DNA of 36,064 bases, taken from assembly GCA_937872445.1 (NCBI GenBank), contig CALMSL010000137.1:1-36064 (forward strand). Direction: 5' to 3'. The translations under genes and the position numbers were made by a program. The notes below the pieces were generated by a model, which saw only the letters and a list, made by a program, of their open reading frames with translations, was not told where the DNA came from and did not search any database. Below, one piece after another: positions 1 to 7,598 of the stretch (its first letter is position 1; each line of letters starts with the position of its first letter). The DNA comes from an uncultured Microbacteriaceae bacterium (GTDB taxonomy: Bacteria > Actinomycetota > Actinomycetes > Actinomycetales > Microbacteriaceae).

Positions 1-338
1 CGGCGATCCCTGCGTACCTCGCTCCTATGAGAGATCGAGGGAGCAGATGGCCGAACGAACTCACGGCAGTTGGGACATGAATCATTTCAATTGCCATGTC
101 GGCGCTAACTGTGCAGAACCGAACGATCCGTCGCACGATGACTCCACCCTCCGCAGACTGTGGCTTTGCCAAGCTGAAGTGACCCTACCGCGACGGCCAC
201 ATCTGGCCCCACCTCCGTTCTTGATTGTGCTCGCCAACGGCGCAAAGCCAAGTGAGCGCTCGTTGGGGATGAACCTGAGCAGGATTGGTGCGCAGATTCG
301 CGTATCAGGCGTCCCGCAAGGGGAACGTCCATCGCGAC
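1..338. other. No supported gene upstream of mazEF
   Basis: Open frames cross this stretch on both strands, but none has a ribosome binding site, a recognisable domain or convincing residue composition. I see no repeat or RNA structure that I can defend. It may be the decayed flank of a gene that lies mostly outside the window. Confidence 0.4.
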
Positions 339-344
339 AGATTG

Positions 345-362
345 GTATAACCGGGTTATACT
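345..362 (+). promoter_or_regulatory. mazE operator/promoter, palindrome over the -10 box
   Basis: GTATAAC-CGG-GTTATAC is a perfect 7-bp inverted repeat at 345-361. Its right arm contains a -10-like TATACT (357-362) only 6 nt before the antitoxin ATG at 369, so the transcript is probably leaderless. A palindrome on the -10 box fits autorepression by the dimeric DNA-binding antitoxin, as is usual in toxin-antitoxin operons. The palindrome is seen; the regulatory role is inferred. Confidence 0.6.
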
Positions 363-368
363 GGTTGC

Positions 369-617
369 ATGAAGACCGCGATTTCTCTTCCCAATGACAC
401 TTTTGAGCGCGCCTCACGCCGCGCGATGGATTTAGGTCTGAGCCGCTCTGAGTTTTTCGCCCGTGCCGCGAACCGCTATCTGGAGGAACTGGACGCCGCG
501 TCGGTGACCGAGCAGATCAATGCCGCTCTGAAGCAGATCGGCGGGATCGACGATTCGCTGGAAGTTGCGGTCGAATCCGGGCGGCAGCTTCTTCTCGACA
601 GTTCTGACGAATGGTGA
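369..617 (+). CDS. MazE-type antitoxin (ribbon-helix-helix-like)
   Basis: An 82-aa protein beginning MKTAISLPNDTFERA, followed by an SRSEFFARAANRYLEEL helix pair. This is the usual layout of RHH antitoxins: a beta strand that reads DNA, then two helices that dimerise. The acidic C-terminal half (about residues 45-82) would wrap the toxin. Its TGA overlaps the toxin ATG, so the two are translationally coupled. No Shine-Dalgarno is seen, and a -10 box lies 6 nt before the ATG, so translation is probably leaderless. The product should neutralise the neighbouring MazF-like RNase and repress the operon through the 345-361 palindrome. The family call rests on the N-terminal pattern and the partner. 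Confidence 0.8.
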   Translation: MKTAISLPNDTFERASRRAMDLGLSRSEFFARAANRYLEELDAASVTEQINAALKQIGGIDDSLEVAVESGRQLLLDSSDEW

Positions 618-955
618 TTGAGCACGGTGGTATCTACTGGGCAGAATTGGGTCCAGCGGTCGACAGTCGTCCGGCAAAGCGACGACCGGTATTAGTGATC
701 CAGTCGAATTCGTATAACGAGAGTCATCTTGCGACCGTGCTCGTTGCCGTGATCACAACCAACACCGCCTTGGCAACAATGCCAGGCAATGTTTTTCTCG
801 CCGCGACAGCGACTGGACTTCCACACGATTCCGTCGCTAACGTGACTGCGATCGTGACGCTCAACAAGGCAGACCTTGCCGATTATGTCGGGCAGGTGCC
901 GGATGTTCTGCTCGAGGATGTCCATCGCGGTCTAAGACGAGTCCTAGAGTTGTGA
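611..955 (+). CDS. MazF-type mRNA interferase toxin
   Basis: A 114-aa protein with the PemK/MazF signature: GGIYWAELGPAVDSRPAKRRPVLVIQ at residues 6-31, a core strand ATVLVAVITTN, and the downstream LPHDSVANVTAIVTLNKADL segment. The family cleaves single-stranded mRNA at short sequence motifs and arrests growth when the antitoxin is degraded. The conserved RRPVLV and T-rich strand positions are present and the length is normal, so the toxin looks intact. The ATG at 611 overlaps the antitoxin stop. It ends about 70 bp before the convergent sigma-factor gene. The cleavage specificity cannot be told from sequence. Confidence 0.9.
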   Translation: MVIEHGGIYWAELGPAVDSRPAKRRPVLVIQSNSYNESHLATVLVAVITTNTALATMPGNVFLAATATGLPHDSVANVTAIVTLNKADLADYVGQVPDVLLEDVHRGLRRVLEL

Positions 956-1026
956 GCACCACGACTCACCAACACAACTGCCTGCAGGCGGAACGTTCAC
1001 CGAACAGTGAAAACCCCGGCCATCCT

Positions 1027-1584
1027 CTAGTGCTCCAAACCTGTCTCGAACTTAATTCGGAGCTTCGAGCGGATCCGAGCGTGCCGACTTCTTACCGTGG
1101 CGGGTCTCAGTCCTAGAAGTGAAGCGGCTTCGACGAGGCTGAATCCATCCCAATAGTGAAGACGGACAATTTCCTGATCGATTGCGTCTAGTTGTTGGAT
1201 AGCGGAGCGTACGACGTCCAGCATCTCGTCATCTGCGTGGTCCGGTTGCGGGGTGTTGAGTTCTTCCGCCAGCCGTTGACGAAGTGCGGTCCGTCGCCTG
1301 TTCCCGCGGCGCTGCCCTGCGAGCACTTTCCTGGCGATGCCATACATCCACATCCTCGACTGAGTTTCGTCTTCCGGAATTGATCGTTCGCGACGCCATA
1401 CGATCAGCAGGGTCTCTCCGAGCAGATCCGCCGCATCCTCGTGGTTGCTCGTGCGACGCAGAAAATAATTCAGTAGCTTTCCCGATTCTCGTTCGACAAG
1501 GTCGCTCACCTCGGCGCTCCGATCACGAACCTGAAGGCGATCCCCAGCTCGACGCAACATGAAGGCAGGGTTGCCGATGCTCAA
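1027..1584 (-). CDS. ECF-type RNA polymerase sigma factor
   Basis: This sigma-70 family protein has region 2 (EDAADLLGETLLIVWRRE) and region 4 (QLDAIDQEIVRLHYWDGFSL followed by VEAASLLGLRPATVRSRHAR), with no room for regions 1 or 3, as in ECF factors. It would direct RNA polymerase to a small regulon. I place the start at TTG 1584: it has a strong AGGGGA 7 nt upstream and overlaps the stop of the preceding gene. ATG 1602 and ATG 1560 are in-frame alternatives. It is second in an operon behind a one-TM protein that may act as its regulator. Target promoters are unknown. Confidence 0.85.
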   Translation of the reverse strand: MSIGNPAFMLRRAGDRLQVRDRSAEVSDLVERESGKLLNYFLRRTSNHEDAADLLGETLLIVWRRERSIPEDETQSRMWMYGIARKVLAGQRRGNRRRTALRQRLAEELNTPQPDHADDEMLDVVRSAIQQLDAIDQEIVRLHYWDGFSLVEAASLLGLRPATVRSRHARIRSKLRIKFETGLEH

Positions 1585-2177
1585 TGAAGTTCCCCTGTGC
1601 ATTGGTCGGTGACCCCATACCCGGTGCCTGTTGGCGTAATTCCATCGGGGATGAGATCGAAGATGTTCTCGTCCACGGCATGCTGCCACGCGACTAGTTG
1701 AACGTCATCCGACGTGGCACCCCCAGGCCACCCCACCGTGGCTGCTTGCCACCATGCTCGGTCGCCCTCGTGGGCCAGAGCCGCGTCGTAGATGCGTTGT
1801 CCCACTCCGGTCCAGTCCTGAGCTCGGAGGTATTCAACCTCAGGCGTGGTTAATTCGACGTAGTTGATTTCCATGTTGAACAGGTCGATCGAGCAGGACA
1901 CGGCGGTACCGGTGTCGGTTGTGTAGTTCACAGGAATACTGAAATCAGGAACCATGCGCGGCTCCGTCCCTGCGGTCGTAGCGAATGCGATTGCAGGAAC
2001 CGCCAAAAGCGGAGCAACAAGCCACCACAGGCGCCGGCCTGGGCTACGGGGACTGGACTTCACGGCCGCACGGGACTCCTCGGCCAACGCACGAATCATG
2101 GCCTGGACTCGGAGGCTCTCCGCGCCCGTCGGCGGCGCACTTCGCGCAATCAGCTCATCAATAGTCGGCTTCATCAT
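1581..2177 (-). CDS. One-TM protein upstream of and coupled to the sigma factor
   Basis: A 198-aa protein. It has a cytoplasmic N-terminus with a helical segment (about residues 1-50), one membrane span (LWWLVAPLLAVPAIAFATTAG, about 57-75), then a roughly 120-residue exterior domain rich in Trp/Tyr/Asp with two cysteines. The start at 2177 is chosen because GAAGGA sits 6 nt upstream; longer starts lack one. The topology and the position overlapping an ECF sigma gene are what an anti-sigma or sensor protein would show, but no zinc-anti-sigma HxxxCxxC motif is visible and the gene precedes the sigma gene. A role as sigma-factor partner is inference. Confidence 0.6.
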   Translation of the reverse strand: MMKPTIDELIARSAPPTGAESLRVQAMIRALAEESRAAVKSSPRSPGRRLWWLVAPLLAVPAIAFATTAGTEPRMVPDFSIPVNYTTDTGTAVSCSIDLFNMEINYVELTTPEVEYLRAQDWTGVGQRIYDAALAHEGDRAWWQAATVGWPGGATSDDVQLVAWQHAVDENIFDLIPDGITPTGTGYGVTDQCTGELH

Positions 2178-2546
2178 GAGATCATCCTTCGCACTCAGGT
2201 GGGCATTCAACTAGTACGTGGCCGGCATCGTCAAAAACGTTGCAACGACATGGACATTCCACCCAGGGGGCGGGTATCGACCTACTTCTGACTGCTTTGG
2301 ACCGGCCGCAAGCGGAACGTAAGCCGGGTCGTGGTAGTGATGCGTGGCGGACCATCCCACCAGCCTCACTCACCCAGTTCGCTGCCGTCGAACAGTTCAC
2401 GCCAGCACGCGTCGCCGCAGTAGTGGCCGTGCCACCCACCCTAGTTTCCTCCCGAAACCCTCGCCGAACATCACGCGGATACCCTGGAGGACCACACATC
2501 CACTAAGTGTTGCAACGGCCCCTTGAACCCAAGTGCCTTCTATCCC
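2178..2546. other. Gene-poor interval with a Cys-rich ORF remnant
   Basis: On the minus strand 2182-2355 could encode 57 aa ending in a Cys-rich tail (VECPCRCNVFDDAG, then ECPPECEG). Further upstream, in another frame around 2377-2440, a start-less stretch reads HYCGDACWRELFDGSELGE before a stop. Both look like zinc-ribbon fragments, but neither forms an intact gene. This may be a frameshifted relic of a small zinc-binding protein. I would not annotate a functional product. Confidence 0.25.
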
Positions 2547-3029
2547 CTATTTCGCGCTCTGCCCGGGCATCTTGTCTGACTGAGATGCGGAGCCAACCAC
2601 CGTAAACGTTCCGATGACGGTCGTACCGTCCTTGGCGTAAACGCTTATCGTTTGGTCAGTGGATCCGATCGATTGCTGCCACGCAAGTGCCTCGGCGGGT
2701 GATTTGAAGCCGGCTGCTGCAGCAGTTCCGTTCGCTTCATCGAGCTCAGTCTTCCGGACATAGCCAACTTCGCCGTTAGATGCGACGGCCTGAATTAGAT
2801 CCGGCTCCGTTCCAGGCGATACCGCGTCGAGAGCAGACCCGTAGGTTTCCCCCTCCGCATTCGTAGAATACTTTGGAGCGGGCATGGGAGCACTCCCAAC
2901 TCCACTCGGCGCAGTGAGGCCTGCAGGTGCCAACAGTGTTGGTACAACTGCAATTGCGGCACCTCCGACGATGCCGAGTCCGGCTGCGACCACGACGCTG
3001 GTCGCAATCATGATCGTTCGTCTCATCAT
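2547..3029 (-). CDS. Exported or membrane-anchored protein, partner of the preceding secreted protein
   Basis: A 160-aa protein. It has an N-terminal hydrophobic export signal (about residues 5-36, Ala/Val/Gly-rich), then a Pro/Ser linker, then a small folded domain ending SVYAKDGTTVIGTFTVVG. The middle contains GEVGYVRKTELDEANG and SPAEALAWQQS. From memory, this GYVRKxxL...P.EAL...DGxTVIGxF pattern occurs in short exported proteins of Gram-positive bacteria; their function is unknown to me. The start is ATG 3029 with GGAG just upstream. It lies 9 nt after the secreted gene at 3039-3500, so the two form an operon and probably act together at the cell surface. Confidence 0.65.
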   Translation of the reverse strand: MMRRTIMIATSVVVAAGLGIVGGAAIAVVPTLLAPAGLTAPSGVGSAPMPAPKYSTNAEGETYGSALDAVSPGTEPDLIQAVASNGEVGYVRKTELDEANGTAAAAGFKSPAEALAWQQSIGSTDQTISVYAKDGTTVIGTFTVVGSASQSDKMPGQSAK

Positions 3030-3038
3030 TTACTCCGA

Positions 3039-3500
3039 TCAGCTGTTCTGCTTCGGCGACTTGAAGGTGTAAAACGATGTGTATCCGCCGCCATTCCATG
3101 CCAGAGAGACCCCGTAGCTATACCACGCAGCCGAGGTGAAGCGGTTACACGAATAACCAACTGCCAGTGAACCCGCACTGCTGTTGTATATGTTGCTTCC
3201 TTCGCAACTCAACGAGCCACCACTTGTGAATAATCGGCCACGCGCGCCCGCCCACCCGGTCGGTGTGCTACCCGAACTCCATGAAGTGTTAGTAATTGCA
3301 ACCACGATCGAGGGGCCGGTATTGATAATCGCCCGATTTACGTATTGGTGCCCCGCAACGGTGTAGTAGCCGTCCGAACTATAGGCGGTTCCTGCGTCGG
3401 CTGCGTTGACTCCAACACCCAGTAAAAGCCCCGTCGCGAATACAATCGAAACGGAGATACCCCAACGCCGGTTCTCTGGAGATAGGTCTCTAAGTTTCAT
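3039..3500 (-). CDS. Small secreted Ser/Gly/Tyr-rich protein of unknown function
   Basis: A 153-aa protein. It has a charged N-terminus, a signal-peptide core (WGISVSIVFATGLLLGVGVNA, about residues 13-33) and a mature region full of Ser, Gly, Asn, Tyr and Trp (SSDGYYTVAGHQYVNRAIIN, then SYGVSLAWNGGGYTSFYTF) with two cysteines that could form a disulfide. The composition suggests a compact beta-rich extracellular domain. The start ATG 3500 has AAAGG about 9 nt upstream. A TATATAG sequence near 3535 on the minus strand may be its -10 box. First gene of a two-gene operon. I cannot assign a function. Confidence 0.7.
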   Translation of the reverse strand: MKLRDLSPENRRWGISVSIVFATGLLLGVGVNAADAGTAYSSDGYYTVAGHQYVNRAIINTGPSIVVAITNTSWSSGSTPTGWAGARGRLFTSGGSLSCEGSNIYNSSAGSLAVGYSCNRFTSAAWYSYGVSLAWNGGGYTSFYTFKSPKQNS

Positions 3501-3589
3501 GGAAGCCGACCTTTCTTGATTGCACGTCGTACTTCTATATAGCCCGAGGTTACGCCTGCATATTTACTTCACACAATCCCCAGTTCTGC

Positions 3590-3690
3590 TGTCAGCGGCC
3601 ATGAAAAGCTGCCCGCGGGCGGTCATGGAATTGCCTACTGAATGCCAGAGGAACTGCCCGCTGATGGCCGTGAGAACTGCCCACTTTTGT
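3590..3690 (+). mobile_element. IS21-family terminal region remnant
   Basis: The stretch starts TGTCAGCGGCC and carries four spaced copies of a G(A/G)AA-like/(A/T)(C/G)TGCC motif: GAAAAGCTGCC (3603), GGAATTGCC (3626), GGAACTGCCC (3650) and GAGAACTGCCC (3671). Multiple short repeats inside a terminus beginning TGT are the signature of IS21-family ends, where they bind the IstA transposase. No istA or istB follows on the right; the sequence runs straight into a broken VOC gene. It is therefore a solo end left by deletion. The family call is from motif architecture, without a database comparison. Confidence 0.5.
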
Positions 3691-3737
3691 TTCTGATCCC
3701 CACGCGTGGTTTCGACCTACCTCATTCAGGAGGACCC

Positions 3738-4070
3738 TCACTCGAGTCTCGCCATCGGGTGCTCGGACGAAGAACCGGGGAATACCCACGGTTCCGTGGT
3801 CAGCGGATGAACAATCTCGTAGCCTCGACGGCGAGCATCTGCGTAGGCGTCCTCAACGTCGTTCACCTTGACCGTGAGTTGTAGGTTCTTGGGCGCAGTC
3901 GCTTCATGCGAGACGAGCTGGATGTGCTTCCCAGAGCCGGGCACGACCAAGCGTGTGGCCCAATCGAGACCCAAGTCCTCTGATTCCAACCCGAGACAAT
4001 CTGCGTAGAAAGCGCTCGCCTGCCCGATGTCTGGTACCACGAGGTCCGTCGTTGCGCGGACGATGCGCAT
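3738..4070 (-). pseudogene. Frameshifted VOC/glyoxalase-like gene
   Basis: The start encodes MRIVRATTDLVVPDIGQASAFYADCLGL, the first beta-alpha-beta unit of a vicinal-oxygen-chelate domain of the bleomycin-resistance/glyoxalase type. In this frame the reading goes out of register at EPW (about 3786) and stops at 3738. The expected end, GIPRFFVRAPDG followed by VLL, is in the neighbouring frame. One G is missing in a GGG run. In that frame the reading then runs into the IS21-type end at 3590-3690. The gene is probably dead, although a sequencing error at the G run is possible. Confidence 0.65.
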
Positions 4071-4150
4071 GGTCTTCTGCCGCCGCAGCTGTCGACCAAT
4101 CGCGTCACGCGACGCCTACGGGTGTCCACCGCAAGTGATCCGCCAACGGA

Positions 4151-4249
4151 CGCCCGCAACCGGGACGATGAGCGGGCCGTATTTCATTCCCTCGAAAAGC
4201 TGCCTTCAGGAGCGCATTTCCTCTTAGTCGGGGTGCCCGAAAGGGAACG
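4151..4249. repeat. 99-bp direct repeat, copy 1
   Basis: Matches 6382-6480 at 96 of 99 positions. Read on the minus strand it contains an apparent leader, then an ATG (near 4187) and a short frame MKYGPLIV that stops after about 23 codons here. The two copies flank the secreted/membrane cassette at 4455-6313. The rest of the 4071-4454 interval shows no gene; it contains the leader of the next gene with its AGGAGG. Confidence 0.85.
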
Positions 4250-4454
4250 TTGAGTGGACGTTTGCGACGAGTTCAGTCGCGCCATCGCATAGATTCCACG
4301 TCATGCTTTGGTTTGTCCCAATAGTGTGGAACGAGGGGTCTACCCCTCACGAAGAGGGCTAGATAGTCATGAGGCGCACTCACGACGCAGAGTCACTCTC
4401 ATGGAGGGGTTCGTTGACCATCGAAGTTTTCTTGCATCAGGAGGTTTGACTGGA

Positions 4455-5783
4455 ATGAAGAAGAAACTCGGCATGTTCGTCAGTGTCATCGCCACGGTAG
4501 TGGCCTTGATAATCCCATCAGCAGCGAATGCTACACCTGAGGATCAATTGCCGATCATCACAGCTACGGTGGGCCTTCAGGATTCAGGCTTCGTAACGAA
4601 GGATGCAGCCGGTCAGCCCCTCAAAACTCTTACGGTCTCGGGCGATGAAGCGGAACGCACGCTAACCGCTCAGACATTGGAAGGGGAGACGGTAGTTATC
4701 CGGGAGTTTTCAGCCGTTCCGGTTGAACTGCCAAAACCAAAGACTACTGAAGAGCTGAACTCAGATCGGCGATTGGCTGTGGAGAAAGGGCCTGTTTGGA
4801 CGTCGCCCGCCGACCATAAGCTCTGGGAAGGCGGCATCACCGCTGACGAGGCGAAGTTTGACCCTGCTGACCTCAAGCCAAACTTTGCTTATGCCGTCGC
4901 GTCGACGTCCGTTTCGTTTGTGTGGGCTTCCCCGGGCACAGACTTTGAAGTTGAGCGGGACCGCGTTTTGGTTGCACACGGCTTCGGCTCTTCGTTCGAA
5001 GAAGCCGGGTTGGCCCCAGGACAGGAATATGAATACGTCATCACATCGACAGTGGCTGGCACTGAGTCGTCTGAGGGTGCGCAGAAGATCTCGCGTACAT
5101 TCCGAATCAAGACACTTGGTACAGCTCAGAAATTCTCAGCCCACGTCGCGCCATTCAGTTACCAGTATTGGACGACGGCATACATGCACGTGACATTCAT
5201 TGACGCCGCAATGACGCCCCCACTTGAGAGTTATGAGACTTTCGCCTGCAGTGGATGGCCATGGGAACAGGTCACCTTCAGTGGCGACGACAGATCATGG
5301 GACTTCCCTGACTACACCGCGCCGTTTCAGACGCTGAACTATCGAACGATGATGTTCGTCAACGTCAACTGGGATAACCCTGCCCCATACACCTTGTACT
5401 TGACTAAAAACGTCGGTGCAACACATATTTATGTCAACGGAGTGCTCACCGATACCCGTTACGCAACCATGGACAATATGAGTTTTGACTCGCCGAGCGC
5501 GAGCAGCAGTTACGCGCAACTCGTGCTGAACCACTCGGCTGGAAACCCGTTCTGTTCGCTCGGTGCCATCACCTACCACGATGAAGTCCGCTTCTATCGG
5601 ACATCCGGCCTCGTCGAGGTTACGGGTTGGCGGTACCCTGTCCCGCATCATGAGGCGTACGTACGATTGAGTACGTCCGGTGGAACCGAGTATTGGAATA
5701 CCATGTTCCGCCGCACGAACTCCGGATTCGACTGCCTGCTCGGCTATTGCACGAAGGACAGTTACTACGCCAACGTAAGCTGA
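4455..5783 (+). CDS. Large secreted multidomain protein of unknown function
   Basis: A 442-aa exported protein. A Lys-rich start (MKKKLGMF) and hydrophobic core end at ANA near residue 25, a clear signal peptide. About residues 135-235 read like a fibronectin-III-type beta domain (SVSFVWASPG, then LAPGQEYEYVI and ISRTFRIKTL). The C-terminal half (about 245-442) is a separate Trp/Tyr/Asn-rich domain (FVNVNWDNPAPYTLYLTKN) with Cys near 286, 378, 429 and 433 that could form disulfides. Start chosen at ATG 4455 because AGGAGG precedes it by 10 nt and the signal peptide begins there; the frame is open further upstream. It is followed 20 nt on by a four-TM membrane protein. Likely a surface or secreted binding protein; no catalytic motif is recognised. 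Confidence 0.7.
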   Translation: MKKKLGMFVSVIATVVALIIPSAANATPEDQLPIITATVGLQDSGFVTKDAAGQPLKTLTVSGDEAERTLTAQTLEGETVVIREFSAVPVELPKPKTTEELNSDRRLAVEKGPVWTSPADHKLWEGGITADEAKFDPADLKPNFAYAVASTSVSFVWASPGTDFEVERDRVLVAHGFGSSFEEAGLAPGQEYEYVITSTVAGTESSEGAQKISRTFRIKTLGTAQKFSAHVAPFSYQYWTTAYMHVTFIDAAMTPPLESYETFACSGWPWEQVTFSGDDRSWDFPDYTAPFQTLNYRTMMFVNVNWDNPAPYTLYLTKNVGATHIYVNGVLTDTRYATMDNMSFDSPSASSSYAQLVLNHSAGNPFCSLGAITYHDEVRFYRTSGLVEVTGWRYPVPHHEAYVRLSTSGGTEYWNTMFRRTNSGFDCLLGYCTKDSYYANVS

Positions 5784-5803
5784 CTCAAGTGGAGAAGCCC
5801 GAT

Positions 5804-6313
5804 ATGAATCAGCAGCGTTGGCGGTCGCGCCTCGCCAGCGCAGGTCTATACGCAGTGAGTTGTTTCATTGTGTCCGTGGTCGTGGTGGCGGGGTTCGCAA
5901 CAGTTGCCAGGCGGCCTGCGTCAACCACACTCGAGCAGGTAGCGTACCCGTTTGGGGTAAGTCTGTATTTCGCCGTGCCGGTCGTTCTCGTGGCATTCGG
6001 GGTCTCCATCGTCGTGCTGGATCCGCTTCTCAAACGTGGCGCAAGTGCGTTGGCCCGTGTTGTTCTCGCGAGCATCACAGGTGCGGTGGTGGCTACGAGT
6101 GTTGCGTCAGTTGTCTCGCTACTCCAAGGCAACTCCGACAACCTGATCTGGATTCTCATCGTTGTCCCTTGGAGCGGAGCGTTCTTTGGTGGTGGAGTGC
6201 TCCTAGACCTCCTTCGAAAGCGCCTACCGTCACTGAAGTTTGTCCTTCCCGCTGTGGCGGTGGTCTTTGCGTCCTTGGGTGCGGCAACAATAGTGATTGC
6301 TACTCAGTCCTAA
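5804..6313 (+). CDS. Four-TM membrane protein paired with the secreted protein
   Basis: A 169-aa protein with four predicted membrane spans at about residues 10-32, 45-70, 78-100 and 112-165 (the last part may be two spans), separated by short Arg-containing loops. Start ATG 5804 has GGAG about 10 nt upstream and lies 20 nt after the secreted gene's stop; longer versions read through that gene's end in another frame. No enzymatic or transporter motif is seen. By position it may handle, anchor or protect against its secreted partner, but that is inference. Confidence 0.65.
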   Translation: MNQQRWRSRLASAGLYAVSCFIVSVVVVAGFATVARRPASTTLEQVAYPFGVSLYFAVPVVLVAFGVSIVVLDPLLKRGASALARVVLASITGAVVATSVASVVSLLQGNSDNLIWILIVVPWSGAFFGGGVLLDLLRKRLPSLKFVLPAVAVVFASLGAATIVIATQS

Positions 6314-6381
6314 TTTTTCTACTCCACGAATGTTGCGGGCAACGTGACGAACATTCATCGTCACCCAAACTAGAAGCCCAG

Positions 6382-6480
6382 CGCCCGCAAGCCGGACGAT
6401 GAGCGGGCCGTATTTCATGCCCTCGAAAAGCTGCCTTCAGGAGCGCATTTCCTCTTAGTCGGGGTGCCCGAAAGGGAACG
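6382..6480. repeat. 99-bp direct repeat, copy 2
   Basis: Nearly identical to 4151-4249 (three mismatches). On the minus strand the ATG at 6418 opens MKYGPLIVRLAGAGLLVWVT, the start of what could be a one-TM protein, but the frame soon runs antiparallel into the end of the membrane gene at 5804-6313 and stops at 6230. The repeat therefore looks like the 5' end and leader of a small gene copied to two places. The 6314-6669 interval otherwise holds only the promoter candidate of the next gene. Confidence 0.85.
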
Positions 6481-6530
6481 GTCTAGGCAACAAGTCTGGC
6501 TCCCTGTACCGGATGGGTCAACGCGAAAGC

Positions 6531-6559
6531 TTGACCGGACTCAATTTGCTGAGTAGCGT
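6531..6559 (+). promoter_or_regulatory. Candidate promoter of the 6682 secreted gene
   Basis: TTGACC (6531) and TAGCGT (6554) are separated by 17 bp, a standard sigma-A-like arrangement, about 120 nt upstream of the start. The -10 element is poor, so this is only a candidate. Confidence 0.3.
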
Positions 6560-6681
6560 CAGGCATACTTACCCAAAATGAAGATCACTGAAAGGTGAGC
6601 AGATCCCGAGTCCGGGTGTCAATGGAGAACCCGATCCCGACGACATTGACGAAACAATGTAGGTAAGTCATGGGAGTGCTG

Positions 6682-7377
6682 ATGAAAAAGAGCCGAATTC
6701 GTTTGGGCTTCGTTGCGCTGGTCGCGAGTGTCGTCTTAGTTGGCGGGGTGGCCACGCCGAGTTATGCAGACAGCGGGCAGATTTCGCCGGATGTGCTGGC
6801 GTTTATCAACACCAACTTCGATGAACTTGGTGTCGCCCAAGAGGTGCGGGCGGGCCTGCTCAAAAAATACGCTGCTGGGGAATCATTCGACAATGCTTCG
6901 GGTGCCCAGCCGGTGAGCGTGGAGTCCTACAGGGTTGACATTACCGACTACACACGGGAGGTTTTCGCGGATGGTTCTGTGACGTTGACCTCGCTTGAAC
7001 GTCCGACGACTCCCACCAAATCATCGAAGGGTCTTACGCCGTATGGAATTGTCGGGTGCTCATACAAGCTCAGTGGTGGGGTTGCAACATGGTCAAACTG
7101 CAAAATCGAGAAGAACAACATCATATTGACGATGTGGTACCACGCAGGGTATTGGCGTTACTCAGGTGGCGGCTACGGAACCTCCATCACTAATACTTGG
7201 GACTGGGATATTCAAACTGCCGGTGGCGCGTGCGCTTTTAACTATCTTGGAAACCCGACTTCCACGAAGTCCCGCCTTCGCGCGTACTGCACTGTGGTGC
7301 TCGGTATCGGCTCCTCTTACCCCTACTTGGATCTCGACATCACGTCGAGCACGGTAGCGGTCAACGCGAACTGGTAG
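6682..7377 (+). CDS. Secreted two-domain protein of unknown function
   Basis: A 231-aa protein. It has a signal peptide with a KKSRIR start and cleavage near SYA-DS (about residue 30). The N-terminal module (about 35-110) has the pattern LLKKYAAGESFDNASGAQPVS and then REVFADGSVTLTSLE. From memory, similar modules precede many different C-terminal domains in actinobacterial exported proteins. The C-terminal domain (about 118-231) holds four cysteines and many aromatics (MWYHAGYWRYSGGGYGTSIT) and ends in Trp. ATG 6682 is preferred over 6670 because GGGAG lies 5 nt before it. A 55-aa membrane ORF follows 9 nt later. Confidence 0.7.
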   Translation: MKKSRIRLGFVALVASVVLVGGVATPSYADSGQISPDVLAFINTNFDELGVAQEVRAGLLKKYAAGESFDNASGAQPVSVESYRVDITDYTREVFADGSVTLTSLERPTTPTKSSKGLTPYGIVGCSYKLSGGVATWSNCKIEKNNIILTMWYHAGYWRYSGGGYGTSITNTWDWDIQTAGGACAFNYLGNPTSTKSRLRAYCTVVLGIGSSYPYLDLDITSSTVAVNANW

Positions 7378-7386
7378 TGGAACTAT

Positions 7387-7554
7387 ATGAACCCCTTCTT
7401 ACAAGTCATTGGAATGCTGCTATTGCTACTGCCCACGGGTATCCTCGTAGCGGTGCTCGTGGTAGTCGTTCGAGGATTCAGGCGGACTAGTGCTGAACTG
7501 GTTGAGCTCAAGAGCCGCGATCGCAATCGGGCGAACCACGTTGAAGAGGACTAG
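7387..7554 (+). CDS. 55-aa one-TM small membrane protein
   Basis: The frame encodes MNPFLQVIGMLLLLLPTGIL and continues through a Val-rich stretch to about residue 31, giving one membrane span, then a charged tail (FRRTSAELVELKSRDRN) ending in EED. GTGGAA lies about 6 nt before the ATG, and the gene follows the secreted gene by 9 nt. Short single-span proteins directly behind exported proteins often act as anchors or immunity factors, but nothing here proves that. A strong hairpin follows 45 nt downstream. Confidence 0.55.
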   Translation: MNPFLQVIGMLLLLLPTGILVAVLVVVVRGFRRTSAELVELKSRDRNRANHVEED

Positions 7555-7598
7555 GTGTAGTTCCTTTGGGCGTTGTGTCCGGCATGAGGTGAAAAGCG

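Noticed and set aside
3603-6444. 11-mer GAAAAGCTGCC shared by the IS21-type end and both 99-bp repeats
   Set aside because: Too short to show that the 99-bp repeat is an IS21 end; the surrounding motifs do not match.
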